A stretch of 64,000 nucleotides of DNA from contig CAZCHH010000001.1 of assembly GCA_964498585.1 (NCBI GenBank), positions 1 to 64,000 of the forward strand, given 5' to 3'. The notes under the pieces are model-generated. The model saw only the letters and a list, made by a program, of their open reading frames with translations, did no database searches and had not been told where the DNA came from. Made by a program: the position numbers and the translations under genes. Positions within the stretch are counted from its first letter, which is position 1; every line of letters begins with the position of its first letter. The DNA is from JAAYJM01 sp964498585. GTDB lineage: Bacteria > Bacteroidota > Ignavibacteria > Kapaibacteriales > UBA2268. Below are positions 54,217-63,973 of this stretch, one piece after another.

Positions 54217-57200
54217 ATGATAAAAAAATATTTTAAAAATACTTACATAATTACAATTTTACTATTTGTTATTTTCGGTCAGGCGGAAAGCAAGCAAATA
54301 ATTGTAAAATATAAAAATAGTAGTTTATCTCAACAAATTTATTCAATAGATAATAATTCATTCAAACAAGAATTCTTATTTCAAAATGTTTTAAATAATT
54401 TTAAAAAAAATGATGTAAATCTTTCTTTCGATATTCAAAACCAAATTAAAGAATTATCAAATTATTATATTTTAAATATACCTGAAAATCTTAATGCCGA
54501 TAGTGTTTTAAACCTACTTCAAAATGATTTATCAATCGAATCTGCTGAAATAAATAACATATATAAAGTAAATCAAACAGAAATAGCAGAGCCAAATGAT
54601 GAATATTTTAAAGAGCAATGGGGAATAGCGGCTGTAAATTGCAAAAATGCTTGGAAAAAGGCAAGTGGGAACGGCGTTCTTGTTGGCATCATTGACACTG
54701 GAATTGATTACTATCATCTGGATTTAGTTAATCAACTTTGGATAAATAGCGCTGAAGATTTAAATAAAAATGGAACATTTGAGCCATGGCATTTTACTGA
54801 AGTAAGAAATGGGATAACTGGCGATTTGAACGGAATAGATGATGATGGAAATGGTTTTACTGATGATGTGATTGGATATGACTTCGTTGACCAGCAAAAT
54901 GCTAATATTGGTGATTATTTTGAGCGGGACCCAATTCCTTTTGACGAAATGGGGCATGGAACTCTTGTCAGCGGAGTAATTGCAGCGCAGTCAAATAATA
55001 AAATTGGAATATCCGGAATTGCATATAATTCAAAAATTGTAACTTTAAGAGCATTCGATGCAACAGGAAATGCAGAAACTGACGACATTGCTTCCGCTAT
55101 TATTTATGCAGCTCTCAATAGAATTAAAGTGCTTAATTTTAGCTTCGGCGATAATGTGAATTCTCCATTACTTCACCAAGCAATAAAATTTGCAAACTCA
55201 CTTGGCTGCGTAATGATTAGCTCAAAAGGAAATAACGGCTGGGCGTTGCCTCATTTTCCATCGGACTATCCCGAAGTAATTGCAGTCGGCTCTTCTACTT
55301 CATCGAATTACAGAGATATAAGAAGCAATTATGGTTCAAATCTTTCACTTCTTGCACCTGGCTCAAATATTTTCACAACTAATCTAAATTCATCTTATAA
55401 ATACGCAAGTGGCACTTCGCTCGCTGCTCCATTTGTTAGTGCTGCCGCTGCTTTGCTTTTTGAATTAGACAGCAGTTTGTCCCCTAATGATATAAAAGGA
55501 ATTTTAGAAGTTACTGCAAAGGATATATATGATGAGGGCTGGGACGAAGAAACCGGCAATGGAATTTTAGATATCGGAAAAGCTCTTAATAACATTACAA
55601 AAATTGATATATCTATCATAACACCACTGAATTTTTCCGGCTATAATAAAGATAGTATTAGAAGTATTAATGTAGTCGGCAACATAACTGTTCCTTTGTT
55701 TGATAGTTGGGAAATTCTGATTGGCGAATCTTCAAATCCAAAGAATTGGGATATTTTAACTGATAATAATTACGAGCAGCAAAAAAATAAAGTATTAGCA
55801 ACAATCAACATAGAAAATCTTTTAGATACTACTTACACCCTTCAATTACTTATCAAATTAAAAAATGGTAAATCTATTCAGAAACGTATTGTTTTTTCAG
55901 TATATTCAAAAAATTCTGAATTAGAAATCAAGCAGGTATCAAAAATTATGATTTGGAAAGATGGAAAGCTAACTCCAGCTGTTAGCATTTTTGCCAATTA
56001 TCCTGTAACATCGAACCTGTTTCTTATATCTGATAACGATACTTTGCTTTATTCAAAAAACTCCCATTTAAATTCTACTCAAACTTTTTTAATTTCTGAA
56101 GGATTAAGCAGTTTTCAAGGAAAAGCAATTATTGTTGCAAAAAGAATCGATGGTAAAACTATAAGCACAGAAATTGATTTGTCTTATGAAAATCAAGTTG
56201 CTCCAATAAACTCTTTCAATTATTTATCTACTGCTTTCCCATCATCATATTTATTAAATCAGGTAAGTGAAATATATAATGACAAAAAACCAGCAGTAGT
56301 AGTTAATGATATGCCATATAATTTTTGGCAGTCAACAAAGATTTACGAATATAACGAGGGGAATTTCAATTTAAAGGACTCAATAGATTATTCTTGGATT
56401 CCAGTTGCTGTTGGAAAGTCGGAAGATGGCAATACTGAAATACTCGTTAAATCAAGTGGAAAGACATTTCTATTTAAATCAAAATCAATTGGAGAAAATC
56501 CATTTGCTTCTGTTGCTTTTCGGGATACTTTAAACCATAATCTTTGGGCAGCAGGGCTTTTTGATATTAATAAAGATGGGAAAAACGAAATAATTGCTCA
56601 CTCAGATAGCTCTTTTCATATTTTCTCAAAAATAAATAATGAATATAAGCTAAATACTTCAACTCCAGTAAATAATAATTTGATAATGTTAGGTACTTCG
56701 CCCGGCTTTGCATTTGAAGACATAGATAATGACGGTATTTTTGAGCTATGTCACAGTAATCCTTCCGGTAATCTTTTTATCTATAAATATATTAATAATA
56801 ATTTAGTTCTTTCTTTTATAGATTCCTTAAATTATTCAAACAGTTCACAAAATATTTTAACTTCAGATATTGATAATGATGGATTTAAAGAGATTTTAAT
56901 TTTAAGCTATGGCAGCACTTCGCTTTATGGAATTGAAAATGGAGACAATACAGTTTGGAGTTTAAGATTTTATAAAAAAGTTGAGGATATATATAAAATT
57001 CTTCACACAGAGTATTTCTGGGACGTAAAGAGCGGCGCTACTTCAAATGGAATTTCATTTAGAAATGGTATTGCCTCCGGCGATGTTGATGATGATAATA
57101 TTGATGAAATAATAGTTACTACTTTCCCAAATCTTTACGTTTTTAAATGGAATAATGAGATTAACAAATTAAATCCGATTTGGTATTATCCGAATGCAAT

Positions 57201-58482
57201 GTCCAATTCAGCAATAATCTATGATTTCAATAAAAATGGAATTAATGAGATTTGTTTTTCATCTTTTAACAATACTTTATGCTATGAATTTGATAAAAAT
57301 AGCGACTCTCCAACTCCACCTTTGGATTTAGATGGTTGGGTAGGTAATTCTTCAAATGTTTATTTGAAGTGGAATGGCTCAAGCGATGCTCAATATTACG
57401 AAATTTTTCAAGTATTAGAAAATAATGGAAATTATGAATTAATACCGATAGGAACAAGTGATACTACTCATTTTAACTTTATAGCTGAAGCAAATAAAAA
57501 ACTAATGTTTGTTGTAACTGCATATAATGAAAATTTTTCAATTCCAAGAAGCAAATATTCTAATTTAAAATATATTTTAACATTTCCACAGATAGAGCCA
57601 CTCAGCATTATTCCGGTTGATACAAATTCATTGCTAATTGAATTTTCAGGAAAGCTGCCGGGAAAGTTAATAGAAAATTCTATATTCTGGTTTAATATTA
57701 ATGATGAAATAATAATACCATATCAACTACTATTGGCAAACGACAGCAGTTATTTGGTATCATTTGAAAATATTTTGCCAAAAGGAGAGCATACAGTAGA
57801 TATTTTAACCTTTCGGGATTTTTATGGAAATTGGTCAATAGAAAAAACTTTAAATTTCGTATGGACTTTACCACTAAATCCTATCGAAGAAATGTATTTA
57901 ACAAAATTAAATGCTATTTCCAATTATTATTTAGAATTGGAATTTTCAGCAGAAATAGAAAGAAATTCAGCAACAAATATAGATAACTATTATTTACATC
58001 CCAATGGAAAAATAGAGCATATTTCATTAATTGAAAATAATCCCAAAACAGTTGCTATAGATTTATCCCCAACTGAAGCTATTGGAGCATTAGGAAAAAC
58101 GTATTATTTAACAGCAAAAAATGTAAACTCAACAGATGGAATTCCAATAACAAACGGAGCCGGCAATACATTATCTTTTATTTTTTCAACTAATAATTTA
58201 GATAACTGCTTCATTTATCCAAATCCAATTAGATATAGCGAAAGAAATGATATTTATTTTGGAAATTTAACAAAATATGCTATAATAAAAATTTATGATT
58301 TAGAAGGTAAGTTATTAAAAACGATAGAAACAAGCGAACAAACAGGCGGAGCATACTGGAATGGACTTGATAAAAACAATCAAGAGTTAAAACCGGGAAT
58401 TTATCTTTTTAATGTTGTTGGTTATGATAAAAATAATAAAGAAATAGAATCGACATTAAAAAAATTTGCAATAATTCAATAA
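54217..58482 (+). CDS. Subtilisin-like (S8) protease with FG-GAP repeats, exported
   Basis: Predicted 1421-aa secreted subtilase. The ATG at 54217 gives a normal signal peptide (MIKKYFKNTYIITILLF); an upstream TTG at 54184 would add 11 residues. An inhibitor-like propeptide precedes the catalytic domain. The triad is Asp in IIDTGID (about residue 159), His in GHGTLVSG (about 246) and Ser in SGTSLAAP (about 400). About five FG-GAP/VCBS-like repeats (D-x-D/N-x-D-G type, calcium-binding loops) follow at ~781, 834, 884, 954 and 1004. A fibronectin-III-like domain (about 1030-1120), bacterial Ig-like domains and a C-terminal domain starting YPNPIRYSE complete the protein. The last domain contains a FlgD-like GLDKNNQELKPGIYLF phrase and probably serves as a T9SS-type tail. 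Confidence 0.9.
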   Translation: MIKKYFKNTYIITILLFVIFGQAESKQIIVKYKNSSLSQQIYSIDNNSFKQEFLFQNVLNNFKKNDVNLSFDIQNQIKELSNYYILNIPENLNADSVLNLLQNDLSIESAEINNIYKVNQTEIAEPNDEYFKEQWGIAAVNCKNAWKKASGNGVLVGIIDTGIDYYHLDLVNQLWINSAEDLNKNGTFEPWHFTEVRNGITGDLNGIDDDGNGFTDDVIGYDFVDQQNANIGDYFERDPIPFDEMGHGTLVSGVIAAQSNNKIGISGIAYNSKIVTLRAFDATGNAETDDIASAIIYAALNRIKVLNFSFGDNVNSPLLHQAIKFANSLGCVMISSKGNNGWALPHFPSDYPEVIAVGSSTSSNYRDIRSNYGSNLSLLAPGSNIFTTNLNSSYKYASGTSLAAPFVSAAAALLFELDSSLSPNDIKGILEVTAKDIYDEGWDEETGNGILDIGKALNNITKIDISIITPLNFSGYNKDSIRSINVVGNITVPLFDSWEILIGESSNPKNWDILTDNNYEQQKNKVLATINIENLLDTTYTLQLLIKLKNGKSIQKRIVFSVYSKNSELEIKQVSKIMIWKDGKLTPAVSIFANYPVTSNLFLISDNDTLLYSKNSHLNSTQTFLISEGLSSFQGKAIIVAKRIDGKTISTEIDLSYENQVAPINSFNYLSTAFPSSYLLNQVSEIYNDKKPAVVVNDMPYNFWQSTKIYEYNEGNFNLKDSIDYSWIPVAVGKSEDGNTEILVKSSGKTFLFKSKSIGENPFASVAFRDTLNHNLWAAGLFDINKDGKNEIIAHSDSSFHIFSKINNEYKLNTSTPVNNNLIMLGTSPGFAFEDIDNDGIFELCHSNPSGNLFIYKYINNNLVLSFIDSLNYSNSSQNILTSDIDNDGFKEILILSYGSTSLYGIENGDNTVWSLRFYKKVEDIYKILHTEYFWDVKSGATSNGISFRNGIASGDVDDDNIDEIIVTTFPNLYVFKWNNEINKLNPIWYYPNAMSNSAIIYDFNKNGINEICFSSFNNTLCYEFDKNSDSPTPPLDLDGWVGNSSNVYLKWNGSSDAQYYEIFQVLENNGNYELIPIGTSDTTHFNFIAEANKKLMFVVTAYNENFSIPRSKYSNLKYILTFPQIEPLSIIPVDTNSLLIEFSGKLPGKLIENSIFWFNINDEIIIPYQLLLANDSSYLVSFENILPKGEHTVDILTFRDFYGNWSIEKTLNFVWTLPLNPIEEMYLTKLNAISNYYLELEFSAEIERNSATNIDNYYLHPNGKIEHISLIENNPKTVAIDLSPTEAIGALGKTYYLTAKNVNSTDGIPITNGAGNTLSFIFSTNNLDNCFIYPNPIRYSERNDIYFGNLTKYAIIKIYDLEGKLLKTIETSEQTGGAYWNGLDKNNQELKPGIYLFNVVGYDKNNKEIESTLKKFAIIQ

Positions 58483-58540
58483 AAATTGAATTTTTTTTAA
58501 TAAAATAATAAAAGAATTATTATTTTATAAAATATTTTAT

Positions 58541-58548
58541 TAATTTTG
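58541..58548 (+). promoter_or_regulatory. -7 element TAATTTTG upstream of the S1 gene
   Basis: It matches TAnnTTTG and lies 46 nt before the preferred ATG. There is no TTTG at the normal distance, so only half of the promoter is recognisable. An AT-only hairpin (58501-58510 with 58518-58527) just upstream could mark the end of the subtilase transcript. Confidence 0.35.
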
Positions 58549-58593
58549 AAATTTATATAAAAAATATTTTATTTTAATATACTGGTGCCCCAA

Positions 58594-60204
58594 ATGGATA
58601 ATGTAGAAATTGTGAATACCACAAGCGAGAATGAATTAACAAATCAAGAAACCCAAGCAACACAACCAGAAACTTCTCAGGAAGCATCTTCTGAAGCTAT
58701 GAATGAACAAGAAAGTAACATAGCAACTGAGGCAGCTCCTCAACCCGTTGTAACTGAGCAACCTGTTGTAACTGAGCAACCTGTTGTAACTGAGCAAGCA
58801 GAAAGTTCAGAAGTGAAAGAAAGCCCTGTTGCCGAAATTAAAGAAGGAGAAGATACTACGGTTCCTGTTGAAGTTGCTGCTAAATCTGAAATTGTTGAAA
58901 CAGTTACTGAAACTGCATCAGTTGAAGAAGATTTAGCTAAATTAAAAGATGTGGTAATTGAAACTGAACTTGAAGAAGTGGACAAGAAATCTGCAAGGCA
59001 TCAGCATTTCGAAAATGTATATCAGCAGCTTAAATTAGCTAAAGAAAACAATGAAAGTATTGAAGTCTTTGTTAAAAGCAGAATAAAAGGTGGTTTACGC
59101 GTAATTTATAAGGAAATGCCTCTCTTTTTGCCAGCATCTCATTTTTCAATGAAAAGAATTCCTTTAGAGCAGGATTTAAGAGATGTTTGCGGAAAAACTA
59201 TTGACGTAACAATTCACGAGCTCGAAGAAAAAGAAGATGGAAGAAAAACTATTATCGTAAGTCGCAAACAACATCTTTTAAAGAACACCTGGGAAATATT
59301 AAATATTGGTGATTTAATTGAAGGAAAAGTATCTTCAGTTACTTCTTTTGGTGTTTTTGTCGATATCGGTGGTGTAGAAGGGCTTATACACATATCACGT
59401 CTTTCTCAGGTAAGAACAGATGACCCATCAAAACTATTCAAACGCGGCGATACTATCCGTGCCGTTGTTGTAGAATTAGATAAAGAACGCGGAAGAATAG
59501 GACTTAGCAGAAAGGAAACCGAGGAATCACCTTGGCAAAATATTGAACAAGAATTTCCAGTCGGCTCTGTTCATTCCGGAAAAGTTCGCAGATTTACTGA
59601 CTTCGGTGCCTATTTAGAATTACGCCCAGGGATTGACGGACTTTTACGTACAGGTGAAATGTCTTGGACAAAAAGAGTTCGTAAGCCATCTGAATTGTTT
59701 AAAGTTGGTGATTCTATTAACGTAAGTATTCTGTCTATTTCTGAAGAAAAACGTACTATATCTTTAAGCTTAAAACGAACACTACCAAATCCCTGGAAAG
59801 AAATTTCAGAAAAATACTCTGTCGGAAAAGAATTTGAAGGGATTGTTTCCTTTGTTATGCAAAAAGGTGCTATTGTTACTATTAACGATGAACTTGATGG
59901 TTTTATGCCCAGAAGCAAAATGAAAAATATGGGAAACGGAAATAAAATTCCTTATCAGGCAGGAGATAAAATTGCTGTTACTATAGCTGATATTGTACCT
60001 GATGAAGAATCCTTGATTTTAGCTCCTGTAAATGAAAAACCTGTTGCTTCTCATATCAATCAAGACAGACCTCAAAAAAGAGGTAATAAATCAACTAATT
60101 CTATTCCACAGGCGGATAAAGCTAAAGGAAACGAATCCGGTACTTTCACTTTTGGAGATATGCTTTCTGAACAAATGAAAGATTCTCTTATTATTCAACC
60201 CTAA
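58594..60204 (+). CDS. rpsA: 30S ribosomal protein S1 (four S1 domains)
   Basis: Predicted 536-aa S1-family protein that helps mRNA bind the 30S subunit. The first ~140 residues are acidic, Glu/Thr/Val-rich and probably disordered, including three exact PVVTEQ repeats. Four S1 OB-fold domains follow at about 150-228, 236-308, 320-395 and 408-475. Domains 2 and 3 are the most typical (SFGVFVDIGGVEGLIHIS; DFGAYLELRPGIDGLL). The last ~60 residues are polar. Typical S1 has six domains, so this is a shortened S1 core with a long acidic N-terminus. No Shine-Dalgarno sequence precedes it, as is common for S1 genes; GTG at 58585 is an alternative start. A hairpin terminator candidate follows. Confidence 0.85.
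   Translation: MDNVEIVNTTSENELTNQETQATQPETSQEASSEAMNEQESNIATEAAPQPVVTEQPVVTEQPVVTEQAESSEVKESPVAEIKEGEDTTVPVEVAAKSEIVETVTETASVEEDLAKLKDVVIETELEEVDKKSARHQHFENVYQQLKLAKENNESIEVFVKSRIKGGLRVIYKEMPLFLPASHFSMKRIPLEQDLRDVCGKTIDVTIHELEEKEDGRKTIIVSRKQHLLKNTWEILNIGDLIEGKVSSVTSFGVFVDIGGVEGLIHISRLSQVRTDDPSKLFKRGDTIRAVVVELDKERGRIGLSRKETEESPWQNIEQEFPVGSVHSGKVRRFTDFGAYLELRPGIDGLLRTGEMSWTKRVRKPSELFKVGDSINVSILSISEEKRTISLSLKRTLPNPWKEISEKYSVGKEFEGIVSFVMQKGAIVTINDELDGFMPRSKMKNMGNGNKIPYQAGDKIAVTIADIVPDEESLILAPVNEKPVASHINQDRPQKRGNKSTNSIPQADKAKGNESGTFTFGDMLSEQMKDSLIIQP
58744..58797 (+). repeat. Three in-frame 18-bp tandem repeats in the S1 gene
   Basis: Three copies of CCYGTTGTAACTGAGCAA in a row encode PVVTEQ three times. 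Only one base differs (C/T at codon 1). They lie in the acidic N-terminal extension and are the kind of unit that varies in number by slippage. Confidence 0.9.
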
Positions 60205-60274
60205 TAAGATAGTGAAACAAGTATTAACTTGTATAGTATAAACGGATTCTAATATTGAATAAATATTTTTTAAA

Positions 60275-60317
60275 AAAAGGGATAGTATTTAAAATGGACT
60301 TTATTTCTATCCCTTTT
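60275..60317 (+). terminator. Hairpin after the S1 gene, probable terminator
   Basis: An 11-bp perfect stem (60275-60285 with 60307-60317, AAAAGGGATAG/CTATCCCTTTT) has a 21-nt loop. Its right arm ends in TTTT and is followed by ATATAA. It lies 71 bp past the S1 stop and probably terminates that transcript; the A/T-run design would also work on the minus strand. Confidence 0.6.
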
Positions 60318-60367
60318 ATATAATATGATTTCTAGTTAAAATAGTAACTTATTAGATATTATTTTGT

Positions 60368-60375
60368 TATATTTG
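60368..60375 (+). promoter_or_regulatory. -7 element TATATTTG of the Asp-box protein gene
   Basis: It matches TAnnTTTG, 30 nt before the ATG at 60405. No TTTG is seen upstream at 19-21 nt. AGGAGA at 60395-60400 provides a ribosome-binding site. Confidence 0.4.
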
Positions 60376-60404
60376 TTAAGAAGAAAATAATTATAGGAGA
60401 TAAA

Positions 60405-63359
60405 ATGAAAAACTTAAAATACTTTTTGGGAATTGTGTTATTATTATCAATAACATCAACTACTTTACTCAGCCAATATAGCAACGATAAAATTCCATAC
60501 TATCTTGGTGTACAGAGTATAGAAGCAAAAAATAAATTACAAAATTATAAGGAAGAATTACCAAGAAAAATATATCTTCCTCCGCAAAGACCGCCACAGG
60601 ATAAATTCAATCAAAAAGGTCCAGATAGAATTTTAGGAGATAACGGAATTGAATTAATCAACATAACAAGTGCTGTAGGTGGACAAACTGAAACATGGAT
60701 TTCTGTAAATCCAAATAATCCAAATTATATTATCGCCGGCTCTAACGATGACAGATACAACGGAAGATATGAAGGTTATCGAATGGGAGTATATTATTCT
60801 ACAAATGGTGGAAAAAATTGGCTACAATCTGCAACACCAAGAAACCTCGATTATATTATTGGTGAACCTGCGAGCGGTGGCAACACAAACGTTGACCCCG
60901 GTTTCGCTTGGGATTCAAAAGGTAATGCATATTATGCTTATGTTTATGCCCAAATTCGTGATGATGGAATGGGTGACAACGGCGTTTTCGTTGTTAAATC
61001 CTCTGATTACGGTGCTACTTGGGACGAAGAAATCGGTGTTGTTAATATTTCTTTACAGGGAACTGCCAATCAGCCATTGAACGATAAATGCTTTATTGCT
61101 GCAGACGCTAATCCTAATTCACCATATAAAGACAGATTATATGTTGCATGGTTTTTATCTGGTGGTCCAAATCGTGGTATCGTAATGAAATATTCCGATA
61201 ATTGGAATAATTGGGATGATTCACCTATTAGAGTTTTGCAAAATACTGGCTCTTTCCAATCACCCATTCCTGTTGTCGGACCTAATGGTGAGCTTTACGT
61301 CGCTTGGGAATCTGTTGAAGGTGATTATACAACAATATTTTTTCAGAAGTCAACAAATGGCGGCGAAACCTGGGCCTGGTCTTCTTCAAAGTCAGTCCAA
61401 AGAGTTAGAACCACTGGAACACTTGTTGGATATAGAAAAGCATTAGCTGATAAACAAGCTATGAGAGTTTCTTCTCATCCTTATATGGCTGTTGACCAAC
61501 GCAATGGTAATTTATATGTAGTCCAATCAGGAAAAGATGAACAATCTTTTTATGGTATATGGCTTGCTAAATCTACAAACGGTGGCGAAACCTGGAGCAG
61601 CAATATTAGAATCGATAATAACGAGCTTGGTAATGATATGATAATGCCTTCTATTACTGTTGACCCAGTTACTGGTATAGTCGCAGTGCTTTACTACAGT
61701 TCCCAAAACGATGAAAACAATACCGGCTTTGATGCGTATATTGCATATTCCAAAGATGGTGAGAATTTTAACCATGTTCGTTTGACTCCATCAACCTGGT
61801 ATTTTACTAAAGCAGATGCTGTTGCTCATCAGACTTTAGAATCTTTAGGAAATTACTGGGGTGATTATACATCAATTACTTCATATAATGGAAAGATTTA
61901 TCCTCTTTTCTGGATGCCATCATCACCAACTGGCAATTACTGGTCTAACGATGCTTATACTGCAATCATCTCTCCTGCACCAAAAGCACCAACTAATTTT
62001 ATTGCTACACCCAGCACTGAGAATTTTAATGAAATTACTTTAAACTGGATTGACCCAACTCAGAATTTACTTTTTGAAGATTTAAAAGAATTTAATATTA
62101 AGGTTTACAGAGACGGGCAGGAAATTGGTGAAGCTAATAAAGGAGCACAACTTTTTCTTGATGACAATGCCATAAATGGTGTTACATATCAATATTCAAT
62201 TAAAGCTGTTACTAACGATAGCTTTGAAAGTGATTTCGTTTATGTAAATGCTACTGCCGGTGGAGCTCTTGAACCAAATAAGCCAACCAATATTGTTGGA
62301 AGACCCATTACTGATGGTGTTAATTTGCAATGGTTAAATCCAGATAAACATATTGATAATACTTTTCTTCACGATTTAGATAAAGTAAATATTTATGTTG
62401 ACGGTACTTTTTCAACAAGTATTTCAAAGGATGCTATAGTTCCCGGACAAATTTCTTCCTATTCAATTAATCTTCCAACAGAAAAGTTTTACAAAATAAA
62501 ACTAACTGCTTTAACAAAAAGAGGAGAAATAATAACCGAAAGCCAATTTACAGAAGAAGTTCTATGCTATGCCGGCGCACCACTAACAGATTTATTAGAA
62601 AATTTTGATAGTGAATCATCTACTATCATTCCCTATTACACAAACGAGGGTTGGGGAATAACCGATACAATTGCTTTTTCATTACCAAATTGTATAACAG
62701 ATTCTCCTCACGGTGATTATAAGAGCAATGCATATAATTACTTAATACTTCAACCGGTTGTTATACCTTCATCAACTCCAACTTTAAGCTTTGAGCATAT
62801 TGCCAATATTCATACTCAGGCAGGAGATTATGGCGTATTCTTCATTAGCGATGACTTTGGAACTACCTGGAAAGATTTAACCTGTTTCGATATGAGTATG
62901 TCAGAAAAATTTACTGGTGATTTAAGCACAAGCGAATTTATCAGCTATCATAAAAGGTTAGATGATTATATTGGAGATACTCTTTATATTGCATTTAGAG
63001 TAGTTACAAGTGCATTCCTGGAAAGAGATGGCTGGTATATTGATGATATCAGACTAACAGACAATCCAAGCTCAATAGATGAAATCTGTAATTTGGAAAG
63101 AGGTCTTTCGTTAAAAGTATATCCAAATCCAGTATCGAATGATGCAACATTAAATTTCAGAATGCCAATAGCAGAAACTGCAGAAATAAAATTAATCGAT
63201 ATTATGGGTAATGAAGTTTCAACAATAACAAATAGTTATTTTGAAGCAGGCGACCATTCCTTACCAATTAATTTGAATCAGTATCCACAGGGTATTTATT
63301 TCTGTAAATTAAACGTTAATGGAATTAATGTAATTGAAAGAATTGTTGTAATTAAGTAA
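60405..63359 (+). CDS. Sialidase-like Asp-box protein, T9SS cargo
   Basis: Predicted 984-aa exported protein with a signal peptide at about residues 1-24. Residues ~85-520 form a BNR/Asp-box beta-propeller with S-x-(D/N)-x-G-x-x-W boxes: STNGGKNW (about 132), SSDYGATW (about 198), STNGGETW (about 313 and again about 388). I do not see the arginine triad and Tyr/Glu pair needed to call a true sialidase, so it may be a binding propeller. Two fibronectin-III-like domains follow (about 525-620 and 622-715). A jelly-roll-like domain (about 730-890) carries a fifth box (DDFGTTW). The T9SS type A sorting domain starts near residue 905 (VYPNPVSNDA). It sits between S1 and S6 genes but has its own promoter box and terminators. 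Confidence 0.83.
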   Translation: MKNLKYFLGIVLLLSITSTTLLSQYSNDKIPYYLGVQSIEAKNKLQNYKEELPRKIYLPPQRPPQDKFNQKGPDRILGDNGIELINITSAVGGQTETWISVNPNNPNYIIAGSNDDRYNGRYEGYRMGVYYSTNGGKNWLQSATPRNLDYIIGEPASGGNTNVDPGFAWDSKGNAYYAYVYAQIRDDGMGDNGVFVVKSSDYGATWDEEIGVVNISLQGTANQPLNDKCFIAADANPNSPYKDRLYVAWFLSGGPNRGIVMKYSDNWNNWDDSPIRVLQNTGSFQSPIPVVGPNGELYVAWESVEGDYTTIFFQKSTNGGETWAWSSSKSVQRVRTTGTLVGYRKALADKQAMRVSSHPYMAVDQRNGNLYVVQSGKDEQSFYGIWLAKSTNGGETWSSNIRIDNNELGNDMIMPSITVDPVTGIVAVLYYSSQNDENNTGFDAYIAYSKDGENFNHVRLTPSTWYFTKADAVAHQTLESLGNYWGDYTSITSYNGKIYPLFWMPSSPTGNYWSNDAYTAIISPAPKAPTNFIATPSTENFNEITLNWIDPTQNLLFEDLKEFNIKVYRDGQEIGEANKGAQLFLDDNAINGVTYQYSIKAVTNDSFESDFVYVNATAGGALEPNKPTNIVGRPITDGVNLQWLNPDKHIDNTFLHDLDKVNIYVDGTFSTSISKDAIVPGQISSYSINLPTEKFYKIKLTALTKRGEIITESQFTEEVLCYAGAPLTDLLENFDSESSTIIPYYTNEGWGITDTIAFSLPNCITDSPHGDYKSNAYNYLILQPVVIPSSTPTLSFEHIANIHTQAGDYGVFFISDDFGTTWKDLTCFDMSMSEKFTGDLSTSEFISYHKRLDDYIGDTLYIAFRVVTSAFLERDGWYIDDIRLTDNPSSIDEICNLERGLSLKVYPNPVSNDATLNFRMPIAETAEIKLIDIMGNEVSTITNSYFEAGDHSLPINLNQYPQGIYFCKLNVNGINVIERIVVIK

Positions 63360-63364
63360 AAAAA

Positions 63365-63396
63365 TTTGATAATTACAAAAAAATATTATAATTTTG
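63365..63396 (+). promoter_or_regulatory. Bacteroidota-type promoter of rpsF
   Basis: TTTG at 63365-63368, a 20-nt spacer, and TAATTTTG at 63389-63396 match the consensus well. The predicted start site near 63403 gives a ~60-nt leader before the rpsF ATG. Confidence 0.7.
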
Positions 63397-63412
63397 TATT
63401 CTTTTTACTTGC

Positions 63413-63438
63413 GTATCGAAAAATAAGAAAATCGATAC
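63413..63438 (+). promoter_or_regulatory. Hairpin in the rpsF leader
   Basis: GTATCGA (63413-63419) pairs perfectly with TCGATAC (63432-63438), with a 12-nt A-rich loop, inside the predicted rpsF 5' leader and 25 nt before the start codon. It lies where S6:S18 autoregulatory leaders occur in other bacteria, but I do not see the CCG bulge motif of that RNA, so its role is open. Confidence 0.4.
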
Positions 63439-63463
63439 AATTTAGAAATATTAAGGAGAAAAT

Positions 63464-63973
63464 ATGAACCAGAAGCGTTTGTATGAAACAACATTCATAA
63501 TAAATGCAGCGCTTGACGACAGCGACATTGAATCGGTAATCAATAAGGTTATATCCTATATTGAAAATAATGGAGGCGAAATAACTGAAACTAATAAATG
63601 GGGACGTCGTCGCTTAGCTTATCCTATAAACAAAAAATACAATGGCTACTATGTTCATTTGGTTTTTGAGACGAAACCATCTGCAGTTCCTATATTAGAA
63701 CGATTTCTCGTTCTTGAAGATACTGTGCTTCGACATTTAACTCTTATTTTACCCATTAAGTTGAGAGATTACCGTGCTAAAGTAGCTTTAGAGCAGGGTA
63801 GAACTTATGACTCAACTATTTATGATGTTGACCATAAATTAGATGCTAAAGACAATCACAAATCTGATGCTCAAAATGCTAAAGAAGATGTAAAAGAAGA
63901 TGAACGCAAAGAAAGTGTTATGGTTGATGAAAGCAAGGATATTGAAGTTAATGAACAAGAAGCTATAGCTTAA
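63464..63973 (+). CDS. rpsF: 30S ribosomal protein S6
   Basis: Predicted 169-aa S6, which pairs with S18 in the 30S platform. The conserved core covers about residues 1-105: YETTFIINA, NKWGRRRLAYPINKKYNGYYVHLVF and VLRHLT, all usual for bS6. The remaining ~60 residues are an acidic, Lys/Asp/Glu-rich extension that is longer than the tail in most bacteria. AAGGAG lies 5 nt before the ATG. The gene is usually followed by ssb, rpsR and rplI, which would lie right of this window. Confidence 0.97.
   Translation: MNQKRLYETTFIINAALDDSDIESVINKVISYIENNGGEITETNKWGRRRLAYPINKKYNGYYVHLVFETKPSAVPILERFLVLEDTVLRHLTLILPIKLRDYRAKVALEQGRTYDSTIYDVDHKLDAKDNHKSDAQNAKEDVKEDERKESVMVDESKDIEVNEQEAIA

Noticed and set aside
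60405..63359. True sialidase
   Set aside because: Asp-boxes are clear, but I could not find the arginine triad and Tyr/Glu catalytic pair, so only a sialidase-like propeller is claimed.
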